A stretch of 64,000 bases of DNA. Source: Halobaculum halobium (lineage in GTDB: Archaea > Halobacteriota > Halobacteria > Halobacteriales > Haloferacaceae). Under the pieces are notes generated by a model, which saw only the letters and a program-made list of their open reading frames with translations, made no database searches and was not told the origin of the DNA. The stretch covers positions 1 to 64,000 of the forward strand of contig NZ_CP126158.1 in assembly GCF_030127145.1 (NCBI RefSeq), read 5' to 3'. Both the position numbers and the translations under genes were made by a program. Below are positions 47,827 to 55,077 of the stretch, one piece after another; position 1 is the first letter of the stretch, and each line of letters begins with the position of its first letter.

Positions 47827-49047
47827 ATGGTCGATTCATCGCTCCCGGTCCAAGTGTTACTCGGTGTCTACCTCGGCCTGCTGACCGGGATCGTCCCCGC
47901 GCTCGTCGCGTGGACGCTCGGCTTCACGTTCAAATACTTCACCAGCGTCTCGATACCCGGGTTCGGTGTGGTCGTGCTCTCGCTCGCCATCGCCGGCGTC
48001 AACGGCGGACTCCTCGCGCTGAACGACCAGACGATCCGCAACTCGGCGAACGGAACGGCGCTGCTGATCGCGATCGTCGTCGTCCTCATGATCTCGCTGT
48101 ACGCCCACGCGAAAGGCGACGCGATGGGGGCGGCGCTCCCGAAGCGAGTGACGCTCAAGAGCCTCACCGAGCGGACGCTCTCCACGGACGTGATCGACCT
48201 CAGCGCCGGACGAGGCAAGGTTCGGGTCACCGTCGGCGGCGACGTGGCCGACATCGAGGGCTACCCCGCGCTCCCGACCGACCTCCGCTCGTCGATCGCC
48301 GCCTTCACCGAAGTGTTCGATGCGGATCTGTCGCTGGGGGAATTAGAGGCGGCGGTGGCCGACCGCCTCCGGTCGGAGTTCGACCTTGCGGAGGTGACGG
48401 TGCGACTCGACGAGCGCGGGACGGCCACCGTCGCCGCCGCGCCGCCCACCGCCGGCATCTCCACCCGCGTGCCCGAGGGGAAGCGCGCCGTCTCGGTGTC
48501 CGCGCTCGTCCCGACCGGACTCGCCCGCGGCGACGAGGTGACCGTCGTCGTGGCCGACGGCGATCCCGTCGACGGCTCGGTCGTGGCCGCCAAAACCGAC
48601 GGCGCGAAGGCGAGCGACGCGACCCCGGCCGGCGACGGCGGGACCGACCCCAAGCCCCTCCGGCGTCGCCGACGACTACCGGGGGCGACGGACGGCTCAC
48701 GCTCGCGGTCGACCGTGCGTCCGCGGCCCGGCTCCTCGCCGCCGACGTGCGCCGCGTCGTCGTCCGGTCACGCGGCGTTAGACGCGAGTTCGAACTGCTC
48801 TCGCTGCTGCGACGCGCCGGCAAGCGCTTCCGCCGCGTGACCGTCCGCGCGGAGGGGGCTCGACGGCGTGAGCCTCGGCAACGCCGCCGTCCGCGACGAG
48901 TACGGCGTGGCCGTGCTCGCGGTTCGCGACGGCGCCCGCTGGCGGCTCGCGCCCGACGGCGACGTGACGCCCGAGGCCGGGGCGGATCTCATCGCCGTCG
49001 GGACCCGCGACGACCTCGATCGCTTCGGTCGGGAGGCGGCGACGTGA
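47827..49047 (+). CDS. membrane protein with TrkA-C-like domains I, two frame breaks
   Basis: About 406 residues. The N-terminus has three or four membrane segments (VQVLLGVYLGLLTGIVPALV, FGVVVLSLAIAGVNG, GTALLIAIVVVLMISLYAHA). The soluble rest contains repeated TrkA-C-like stretches (VIDLSAGRGKVRVTVGGDVA, LGNAAVRDEYGVAVLAVRDG), as in regulators of K+ uptake. The frame is broken near 48656 (one base lost) and near 48862 (one gained or two lost). Both sides continue naturally. It overlaps the next gene by four bases (GTGA). The divergent K+ channel suggests a joint role in ion homeostasis. Confidence 0.75.
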
Positions 49048-50338
49048 GTCCGACGGCACCGGGCTCGATCGGCGGTGCATCGCTCGCCGCGGCGCCGCTG
49101 CAAACGGTGGCCGACGCGCTCGATCTGGTGAACGCTCCCCGACTCGCCGGCTTCGCGGTCGCGTCGTTCCTCGTTGCGACCGTCGCAGCGGCGGCGTACC
49201 GCTGGTTCGTTAGTGAACCGGTGCCGCGCGGGCTGACGACCCTGTTGGGGACTGCGGTGGTCGCGGTGTACCTCAACACGGTGGGGCTGTTCTCGACGGT
49301 CATCCCGGTGGGGGGGATCGCGACCGCCGACCCGTTCGCGCCGATGGCCGTGCTGCGAAACGTCGTCAGTCTCCTCATCGCCGCCGGAACCGCGCCCCTC
49401 GGGCGACGCGTGGGCGACCGGTTCGCGACGAACGTGACCGCCGTCACCGGCGGGGACCGCGTCGAGGGCGAACTCAGTCGATTCGCGCGGACTGTCGGGC
49501 GGATCCGCACCGTCACGCTGCCAGACGAAATCGCCGATATCGACGGGTACGACCCGGTCGACGACGACACGAAGGAACTACTCGCCGGCGAGACGCTGCT
49601 GTTCCCCAAGCGCCTCTCAGGAGAAGCGCTCCACGAGGCGTTGCTCACCCGACTGAAAGAGGAGTACGACGTGGGGCACACCGACGCCGAGTTCGACGGC
49701 GACAGCGTGACTCACCTCGGTATCGGCCGCCGCATCGCGGGGATCGGCCCGACGCTCGGTCCGGGAACGCGCGCCGTCGCGATCCGCGCGGACCCCCCAA
49801 CGGGGGCGGTCCGGGAGACATCGTACAGGTGTGGCGCGTCCCGGAGCCGCCCGCTCCCGCTTCGGCGGAGCCCTCGGAGGCCGACGACGGCTCCGCGGCG
49901 GCACTCCCGGCGAGCGAGGCCGAACGGATCGCGACCGGGGAACTGCGTGCCAGTGCCGGCGACGTGGTGACGTTGGCCGTCGACGACGACGACGTTTCGG
50001 CCTTCGACGACGACGGGACGTACCGGCTGATCACCATGCCGGCGAGTCCCCGTGCCGACCGCGAGTTCGCGTCGTTGCTGCGCGGTGCCGACGAGACCAT
50101 GGCCGTCATCACCGTCGCTGCGGGAAGCGAGTTCGAGGGTACGACAGTCGGGGACGTGCCCGGGTCCGTCGTCGCCGTCGAACCGACAGACGGGTCGGTG
50201 GAGCCGATCCCGGCTCGCGGTCGGCCGCTGACGGCCGACGAGACGGTGTACGTGATCGCCCGACCGGAGGTGCTCCGCGAGATCGAACGGCGGGCGACCG
50301 AACGACGATCGGCGGACGGAACGGGTACCGCCGACTGA
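49044..50338 (+). CDS. membrane protein with TrkA-C-like domains II, one frame break
   Basis: About 431 residues, homologous in layout to the preceding gene. Membrane segments (FAVASFLVATVAAAAYRWF, GLTTLLGTAVVAVYLNTVGL, VLRNVVSLLIAAGTAP) are followed by a soluble part with TRLKEEYDVGHTDAEFDGDS and a C-terminal TrkA-C-like half (ELRASAGDVVTLAVDDDDVS). The frame breaks at a run of six C near 49797; with a seventh C it reads ADPPNGGGPGDIVQVWRVP. GTG 49044 overlaps the upstream stop. Together with the K+ channel these are probably a K+-handling module. Confidence 0.75.
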
Positions 50339-50413
50339 CTGAGACGTTCGATCGACGAGACCGGTGGATGCGACGGCGCAACGCTCTTGATTGCCCGACG
50401 GCGACGAAGGGGT

Positions 50414-50689
50414 ATGAACTGGAAGCTGTTTGCCGACCTCGCAGAGGCGGCCGGCGAGTCGGAGCCGACCGTCGAGGCGGAGGACACCGCGACAGTCGGG
50501 GAGGCGCTGGATGCGCTGTTGGACACACACCCCGCGCTCGCGGCTCGCGTGCTCGACGAGGACGGCGACCTCAGAGGGCACATCAACATCCTTCGAAACG
50601 GGCAGGACGTTCGGAAGGCGGAGGGACTCGACACGCCGGTCGACGCCGGCGACGAACTCGCGCTGTTCCCGCCAGTCAGCGGCGGGTAA
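50414..50689 (+). CDS. samp1: small archaeal modifier protein SAMP1 (ubiquitin-like)
   Basis: 91 residues with a MoaD/ThiS-type beta-grasp fold and the C-terminal di-glycine tail PPVSGG used for isopeptide linkage and for sulfur transfer. Motifs: MNWKLFADLAEAAGE, ATVGEALDALLDTHPALAAR, HINILRNGQDV, ELALFPPVSGG. SAMP1 modifies target proteins through the E1-like UbaA and also feeds sulfur into molybdopterin synthesis. It starts at ATG 50414 and is intact. It lies just before the tRNA-Val gene and provirus. Confidence 0.92.
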   Translation: MNWKLFADLAEAAGESEPTVEAEDTATVGEALDALLDTHPALAARVLDEDGDLRGHINILRNGQDVRKAEGLDTPVDAGDELALFPPVSGG

Positions 50690-50737
50690 TGCGGGAAACC
50701 GTGGGACGGCGCCCCGGGGCGCCACCCTTTCGGAAGT

Positions 50738-50747
50738 CTTAATTATG
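50738..50747 (+). promoter_or_regulatory. box A of the tRNA-Val promoter
   Basis: CTTAATTATG is an isolated AT-rich stretch about 40 bases before the tRNA 5' end and the only TATA-like candidate in this region. Confidence 0.45.
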
Positions 50748-50784
50748 TCCCTGCGGAATCGACGAGTGCGAAGCACGCGCGGAT

Positions 50785-50859
50785 GGGTTGGTAGTCTAGT
50801 CCGGTTATGACACCTCCTTGACATGGAGGAGGCCGGCGGTTCAAATCCGCCCCAACCCA
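50785..50859 (+). tRNA. tRNA-Val (GAC anticodon), provirus attachment gene
   Basis: Reads GGGTTGGTAGTCTAGT at the 5' end, anticodon loop TTGACAT (anticodon GAC) closed by CCTCC/GGAGG, T-arm GGTTCAAATCC, acceptor stem GGGTTGG/CCAACCC and discriminator A. CCA is not encoded. The gene is complete, and the viral-type gene array begins 65 bases after its 3' end, so its 3' half is the likely attachment core. The matching att copy would lie beyond the right edge. Confidence 0.93.
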
Positions 50860-50923
50860 CTTCTGACCCTATCACGAATCGACAGCCGGTAGCCTCTTCC
50901 TTATCCCACGGAGGTGAACGGCG

Positions 50924-51049
50924 GTGAGCCGCACCCGTCGCGTCGATTTGTCGGCGCTTCCCGCGCCGATCTGCACGGTCTGCGGCTCCCCGATTGGTGA
51001 GGACGATCAGCGGTGTCCGGCTCTCGATGATGGGAGGTGTTCTCCGTGA
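50924..51049 (+). CDS. zinc-finger micro-protein, first gene of the provirus
   Basis: 41 residues starting MSRTRRVDLSALPAPICTVC. It has a CxxC in ICTVCGSP and further Cys in RCPALDDGRC, so one small zinc knuckle can form. A GGAGGTGA ribosome-binding site lies eight bases before GTG 50924. It overlaps the next micro-ORF by four bases (GTGA). The function is unknown; small zinc proteins are common in archaeal viruses. Confidence 0.5.
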   Translation: MSRTRRVDLSALPAPICTVCGSPIGEDDQRCPALDDGRCSP

Positions 51050-51153
51050 GCTACTGCCCGAGCTGCGGCTCCCGACTCGTTACACGGACGCCGTTTGGCA
51101 GCGGGATCCCGCGCCGCGTCTGTCCCGAGTGTCCTGGAGGTGACGAACGGTGA
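51046..51153 (+). CDS. zinc-ribbon micro-protein
   Basis: 35 residues starting MSYCPSCGSRLVTRTPFGSG. Two CxxC knuckles (YCPSCG and VCPECPGG) form a complete minimal zinc ribbon. Coupled on both sides through GTGA overlaps, it sits inside a run of three zinc-type genes. No family is recognised. Confidence 0.5.
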   Translation: MSYCPSCGSRLVTRTPFGSGIPRRVCPECPGGDER

Positions 51154-51626
51154 GCACCGACGACCGCCGCACGCTTCCAGACGCGGCCGAGGTGACGGTC
51201 TCCGACGCCGTCAGCGGCGACGTGCTCGATTTCGAGGCCGCGATGGGCGGTACCTCGTGGGACCGCGCCGACGGCCTGCACGCGCTCATCGAGCGGGCGA
51301 GCACCTACGGCTGGCGTGTGTCTCTCCCGGACGGAGAGGACGCACACAGCGTCGCCCTCGCGGACGAGAGCGGCGCGTTCGTCGGTTGGTGCGACTGCGA
51401 GGGCTATCACTGGAACGACGGGCCATGCGCTCATCTCTGCACGCTTCGCAAGGCCGCGTTCATCGGCGGCGAGACGACGACCGGCGAGCGCGTCCGGATC
51501 GCGTCGACCGCCGTCGAGGACACACCGTCAGGTGAGGCCCTACCGGACGGCGGCCACCAGATCGATCGGGCGCTTCGAGAGGATGCCGTCGGCGACCGCC
51601 GCGTCGGCGGGGAGGGTCGCAGATGA
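51150..51626 (+). CDS. SWIM-type zinc-finger protein
   Basis: 158 residues. The motif VGWCDCEGYHWNDGPCAHLC fits the SWIM pattern CxC-xn-CxH, a zinc module for DNA or protein binding found in transposases, ATPases and DNA-repair helpers. The N-terminal half is an alpha/beta domain (AMGGTSWDRADGLHALIERA) and the C-terminus is Arg/Gly-rich. It starts at GTG 51150 by coupling to the micro-ORF upstream, and its stop overlaps the ATG at 51623. Unlike most SWIM proteins it is stand-alone and short. Confidence 0.65.
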   Translation: MSTDDRRTLPDAAEVTVSDAVSGDVLDFEAAMGGTSWDRADGLHALIERASTYGWRVSLPDGEDAHSVALADESGAFVGWCDCEGYHWNDGPCAHLCTLRKAAFIGGETTTGERVRIASTAVEDTPSGEALPDGGHQIDRALREDAVGDRRVGGEGRR

Positions 51627-51739
51627 CGGATCGGCCGTTCGCGACCGTCTCGGCCCGTCAGCGACGGCGGTTCCGGCGGTCCTCGCGAGCGCGCACACCC
51701 GAGGGCGCGCACGAACCCCGCGCTACCCCCTCCCCGGGG

Positions 51740-51805
51740 GTGTGTAGCGGAGGCCCGTTCCCCGTCGCCGTCTGCGTATTACACGAACACCAACCTGCTA
51801 CACAC
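51740..51805. promoter_or_regulatory. inverted repeats flanking the promoter of the RHH gene
   Basis: GTGTGTAGC at 51740-51748 and its exact reverse complement GCTACACAC at 51797-51805 are 48 bases apart, with a TATA-like GTATTACA (51775-51782) between them. A hairpin ACCCCC-TCCCC-GGGGGT (51725-51741) partly overlaps the first arm. A GGAGG site directly follows the second arm, before ATG 51818. This is a plausible autoregulatory operator. Confidence 0.5.
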
Positions 51806-51817
51806 GGAGGCTATCTG

Positions 51818-52327
51818 ATGCCTCGCAACCAACAGAGTAAGAGCAACGACAGCGCGCAGTTGTCCGTCCGGTGCGACGCCGAACTGAAGGAGGACTACCA
51901 GGACGTGCTCGACGAGCGCGGCGACAGCATGAGCGACGACCTCCGCCGACACATGGAGGCCGTCGTTCGACGCGAGCGCGGTCGCGACACCTCCGACGAG
52001 TTCCGTCCCGACGACGACACACTGGCGCGCGTCTACGACGCCCTGCTGGCGTTCGCGAACGAGGACCTGAAGCTGACCCTCGACCACTACGACAGCGCGG
52101 TCGCCAACGAGGCCGACGTGAAGAAGGGGAGTCTCGATGCCTTCACCCACCGGCTCCAGCGAGAGGGCTACGTGAACCTGTCCGGCGACGGGCCGAGCGT
52201 CCGGCACTCGAAGACCTACGTCCGGGTGAAGCCGCCCGCGGCCGACCCCGACGAGTGGATCCACCGGCACCGGACCGTGGCCGAGCGCCGAGAGGCGCGG
52301 CGTGGGGGTGTTCCCGCCGATGACTGA
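51818..52327 (+). CDS. ribbon-helix-helix-like viral regulator
   Basis: 169 residues. The N-terminal SNDSAQLSVRCDAELKEDYQ then MSDDLRRHMEAVVRRERG has the strand-helix-helix pattern of RHH repressors. The rest is acidic and helical (DDTLARVYDALLAFANEDLK, SLDAFTHRLQREGYVNLSGD), resembling a winged-helix or protein-interaction domain. ATG 51818 has GGAGG eight bases upstream. The frame is open back to ATG 51623, which overlaps the SWIM gene stop, so a 234-residue longer form is possible. Probably controls early genes. Confidence 0.6.
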   Translation: MPRNQQSKSNDSAQLSVRCDAELKEDYQDVLDERGDSMSDDLRRHMEAVVRRERGRDTSDEFRPDDDTLARVYDALLAFANEDLKLTLDHYDSAVANEADVKKGSLDAFTHRLQREGYVNLSGDGPSVRHSKTYVRVKPPAADPDEWIHRHRTVAERREARRGGVPADD

Positions 52328-52631
52328 TGATCACAACGCGGGAGGTTCTCAACTCGCGCTCGACGACCATTACTGTCCGTCGCACGAGTCGCTACGTGCC
52401 GCCATCACGCCATCTGAGACCGGGAAATGCCTGCGGCTGGAGAGTCCCCACGGGACACTCTCGTGGGTTCTTCAGAGCGCCAACGGCAACATGTGGCGCG
52501 TTGCTGAGTTCAACAACCAGTGGAAGAAGACGTCCATCGGATTCGCGATCAATCGCGTGAACAGTAACGGGCGCTGGAACTGGAGCTACGTGCCGCTGTC
52601 GGACATCGAGGTGGAACCATGGGCGATATAG
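52320..52631 (+). CDS. hypothetical protein upstream of the methyltransferase
   Basis: 103 residues starting MTDDHNAGGSQLALDDHYCP. It has an aromatic-rich C-terminal half (MWRVAEFNNQWKKTSIGFAI, WNWSYVPLSDIEVEPWAI) and a TLSWVLQSANG strand, with no membrane segment. It overlaps the previous gene by eight bases and the methyltransferase by 13. Strict coupling suggests a function with one of these neighbours, but there is no family match I can name. Confidence 0.5.
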   Translation: MTDDHNAGGSQLALDDHYCPSHESLRAAITPSETGKCLRLESPHGTLSWVLQSANGNMWRVAEFNNQWKKTSIGFAINRVNSNGRWNWSYVPLSDIEVEPWAI

Positions 52632-54112
52632 ACGAATCTGGAGGTTCTCACCTGACCGCCGTGGACCTGTTCTGCGGCGCTGGAGGATTCAGCCACGGGC
52701 TCGCACTCGAATGCGAAAATCTCGGCTACGACGTGCGACTGATCGCCGTCAACCACGACGACGACGCGATCGCGACGCACAAGCGGAACCACCCGTGGGC
52801 CGAGCATCACAACGCGAAAGTCGAGGAGCTGCACCCGCCGAAGGTCGTTGGTGACGACGACGTGGACCTGCTCGTCGCCGGCCCGGAGTGTACGCACTTC
52901 AGCAGAGCCCACGGATCGCAACCCGTCTCCGAACAGCGCCGCGCGAGCCCGTGGCACGTCGTCGACTGGGTTCAGAAGACGCAACCCGAGGCGGTCCTCG
53001 TCGAGAACGTCCCGGAACTGAAGTCGTGGGGACCGATCGACGACGACGGGAAGCCGACGCGAAACGGCGAGACGTTCGAGGCGTGGGTCGACGTGATCCA
53101 CTCGCTCGGCTACTCGGTCGACTACGACGTGCTGAACGCCGCCGACTACGGCGACACGACTTCGCGGCGTCGGCTGTTCGTCGTCGCCCGCCGTGGCGGT
53201 CGTGCTACCCACCCGGAACCAACACACGCGGAGTCGCCCGGCGAGGACCGCGATCCGTGGCGGTCGGCCGCTGAAGTGATCGACTGGAGCGACCGCGGAT
53301 CGTCCATCTGGACGCGCTCGCGGCCACTCTCGAACAACACGATGCAGCGGATCGCACAGGGTATCCGCGACCACTGTGACGACGACCTCGCCGACTACGC
53401 GGACGTGGTCGCCGGGATCGGCCCCGACGACATCGAACGGATGCAGGAGGATGTCGTTTCGGTCGACGACCTACCCGACGCGCTCGACGAACGCGACGAG
53501 CCGTTTCTCGTGTCCGCGACGGCGTCCGCGGCGACCGACGGCGGAACTCGGATGGTGATGGGCCAGCAGTCGAACGCCCGTGCTCTCGACGCCGACACGG
53601 AGCCGGTGCCGACGATCGCGACGCGCGGCGCCGTTCACTTCATCGAAGCGCAGCCGTTGAAGCCGCGGAACCTGCCGGCTCGCGGGCTTCACTCGAACGC
53701 GACCTACGAGGCAGACGACCGGCCGCTTCACACGGTGACGGCAAGCAACCACGACGGGCACCTGGTCTCGCCGTTCCTCGTCGAATACTACGGGAACAGC
53801 GACACGGCACCCGTCGACGAGCCGTTGCCGACGGTGACGACGAAGGATCGGCACGCGCTGTGCGTTCCGAACCTCTCACCGCTGGGGCTCGGGCTCCGGT
53901 ACCGGATGCTCCAGCCGCGGGAACTCGCCGCGGCACAGGGCTTCCCGAGCGACTACGAGTTTGTCGGCGACACGAAGGCGTCGAGGACGGCACAGATCGG
54001 GAACGCTGTCCCCGTGAACCTTGCCCGGGCACTGGTCAACGAGGCCCTCACGTCGACGGCCCCGAGTCTGAACAGCTACGGCAGTCCCGAGGAGGCTCCG
54101 GCGGATGACTGA
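52619..54112 (+). CDS. C5 cytosine DNA methyltransferase
   Basis: 497 residues. Motif I VDLFCGAGGFSHGLALE binds SAM. Motif IV is AGPECTHFSRA, where PEC replaces the usual PPC and Cys is the nucleophile. Motif VI is VLVENVPEL, motif VIII TTSRRRLFVVARR, motif IX ELAAAQGFPSDYEF and motif X QIGNAVPVNLARA. The target-recognition region contains three similar segments (EPVPTIATRGAVHF, RPLHTVTASNHDGHLV, EPLPTVTTKDRHALC). No restriction endonuclease is next to it, so it probably protects viral DNA from host restriction. Recognition sequence unknown. Confidence 0.92.
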   Translation: MGDIDESGGSHLTAVDLFCGAGGFSHGLALECENLGYDVRLIAVNHDDDAIATHKRNHPWAEHHNAKVEELHPPKVVGDDDVDLLVAGPECTHFSRAHGSQPVSEQRRASPWHVVDWVQKTQPEAVLVENVPELKSWGPIDDDGKPTRNGETFEAWVDVIHSLGYSVDYDVLNAADYGDTTSRRRLFVVARRGGRATHPEPTHAESPGEDRDPWRSAAEVIDWSDRGSSIWTRSRPLSNNTMQRIAQGIRDHCDDDLADYADVVAGIGPDDIERMQEDVVSVDDLPDALDERDEPFLVSATASAATDGGTRMVMGQQSNARALDADTEPVPTIATRGAVHFIEAQPLKPRNLPARGLHSNATYEADDRPLHTVTASNHDGHLVSPFLVEYYGNSDTAPVDEPLPTVTTKDRHALCVPNLSPLGLGLRYRMLQPRELAAAQGFPSDYEFVGDTKASRTAQIGNAVPVNLARALVNEALTSTAPSLNSYGSPEEAPADD

Positions 54113-54254
54113 GCCGGATGCAGTAGACGACACAGATATTCCTCAGTCGCGGATCCGCTGTCTCGGCTGCGGGAACATCGAGAACAGCGTGAAAGAGCAC
54201 CGCCGGCACATGGCCCGTGCGGATCACCTCGACCACGGCGAGACCTACCTGTAG
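54105..54254 (+). CDS. C2H2-like zinc-finger micro-protein
   Basis: 49 residues starting MTEPDAVDDTDIPQSRIRCL. The CLGCGNIENSVKEHRRHMARAD segment has CxxC followed by His residues about 10 and 14 apart, a classic zinc finger. It overlaps the methyltransferase stop by eight bases. A DNA-binding or protein-binding accessory role is likely but unproven. Confidence 0.55.
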   Translation: MTEPDAVDDTDIPQSRIRCLGCGNIENSVKEHRRHMARADHLDHGETYL

Positions 54255-54285
54255 GCCCCGCCGGCGACTCCTTCTTACGGTCGCA

Positions 54286-54316
54286 AGTGATTAATTCCAT
54301 AGCTGAATACATCACT
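54286..54316. promoter_or_regulatory. inverted repeat in the provirus intergenic region
   Basis: AGTGATTAATTC (54286-54297) and GAATACATCACT (54305-54316) are reverse complements at 10 of 12 positions with a seven-base centre. They lie in an AT-rich patch before the small gene at 54354. It is the only sizeable gap between 50.9 and 59 kb of the array, so an operator for a dimeric regulator controlling the downstream genes is likely. Confidence 0.5.
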
Positions 54317-54353
54317 AACAAGACTTGTAGGCAAAACCACCGTTCACGCGAAC

Positions 54354-54587
54354 ATGGGAGTGCAAACACTCCACGAGAAGCAGAACGGAACCCAGCGAAC
54401 GTATCACGTCGTTTCTGTCGAAGACGCGACCGGCAAGACGTTCCCGCACACCTTCGAGGACACCGCGGACGGAATCGAGTACCGCGGCGCCGGTGAGCCC
54501 GGCGAGATCGACGAGCGCGACGACGCGCCCGCCTCGGCCGTCTCGACGTTGGAAGCGTACACCGGCGAGGAGCTGGGCGATGACTGA
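54354..54587 (+). CDS. acidic small protein of unknown function
   Basis: 77 residues starting MGVQTLHEKQNGTQRTYHVV. A short beta-rich block (VSVEDATGKTFPHTFEDTAD) is followed by an acidic tail. No motif is recognised. It starts after the intergenic operator region at 54286 and overlaps the next gene by eight bases, so it opens a new transcription unit. Confidence 0.5.
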   Translation: MGVQTLHEKQNGTQRTYHVVSVEDATGKTFPHTFEDTADGIEYRGAGEPGEIDERDDAPASAVSTLEAYTGEELGDD

Positions 54588-54795
54588 CGCATGGACGTTG
54601 GTGTGGGCCTACGGAACGGCCGGCATCCTCGGCCTCAACGTCGGTGCGATGTTGGTCGCGAGGTTCCCGACAGACCCGCTCGGCTACTGGGGCGGGGTCG
54701 GTCAGGGGATCGCGCTGGCGCTACTCGCCGTCGGGATGCTCGGTCAGTATGTCACCCTCATCGAAGAGTCGGATACGGAGGGTATCAATGCCTGA
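54580..54795 (+). CDS. small membrane protein, two helices
   Basis: 71 residues. Two hydrophobic segments, about 5-27 (WTLVWAYGTAGILGLNVGAM) and 38-62 (GVGQGIALALLAVGMLGQYV), are joined by a short Pro-rich loop. It is probably a membrane protein made early in infection or lysogeny. The family is unknown. Confidence 0.5.
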   Translation: MTDAWTLVWAYGTAGILGLNVGAMLVARFPTDPLGYWGGVGQGIALALLAVGMLGQYVTLIEESDTEGINA

Positions 54796-54949
54796 GACGT
54801 ACGAACAGGCCAAGGAGGCAGGCGTTCGGACGCCGGGCTGGGACTGCGCCAACTGCGGCCGGCCGGGCTTCGAGCACGAGATGGAGCAGACCCGCGACGG
54901 CGAGGGGCGGATCTGCTATCGATACATCTGTCCGGGTGGTGAGACATGA
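54788..54949 (+). CDS. zinc-ribbon micro-protein
   Basis: 53 residues starting MPETYEQAKEAGVRTPGWDC. CANCGRPGFEHEMEQ gives one CxxC, and a further Cys stands in RYICPGGET. The ATG overlaps the preceding stop, and the last codons overlap the following gene. It is part of the run of small zinc proteins of this element. Confidence 0.5.
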   Translation: MPETYEQAKEAGVRTPGWDCANCGRPGFEHEMEQTRDGEGRICYRYICPGGET

Positions 54950-55077
54950 CCTGCTTCAGCGGGCCGTTCATCGCCGCAGGGTGTGCAGCGGCTATCACGT
55001 TTGCCGTTGTAGTCACGCTGTTCTGGCTGATCATCGGCGCCGCGGTAACGCTGGCAGCGATGGAGGGGCCGACGTGA
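54946..55077 (+). CDS. single-helix membrane micro-protein
   Basis: 43 residues. A hydrophobic segment covers about residues 8-38 (AAAITFAVVVTLFWLIIGAA). It is otherwise featureless. It overlaps the flanking genes by four bases on each side (ATGA, GTGA), so it is translated by coupling. Confidence 0.5.
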   Translation: MTCFSGPFIAAGCAAAITFAVVVTLFWLIIGAAVTLAAMEGPT

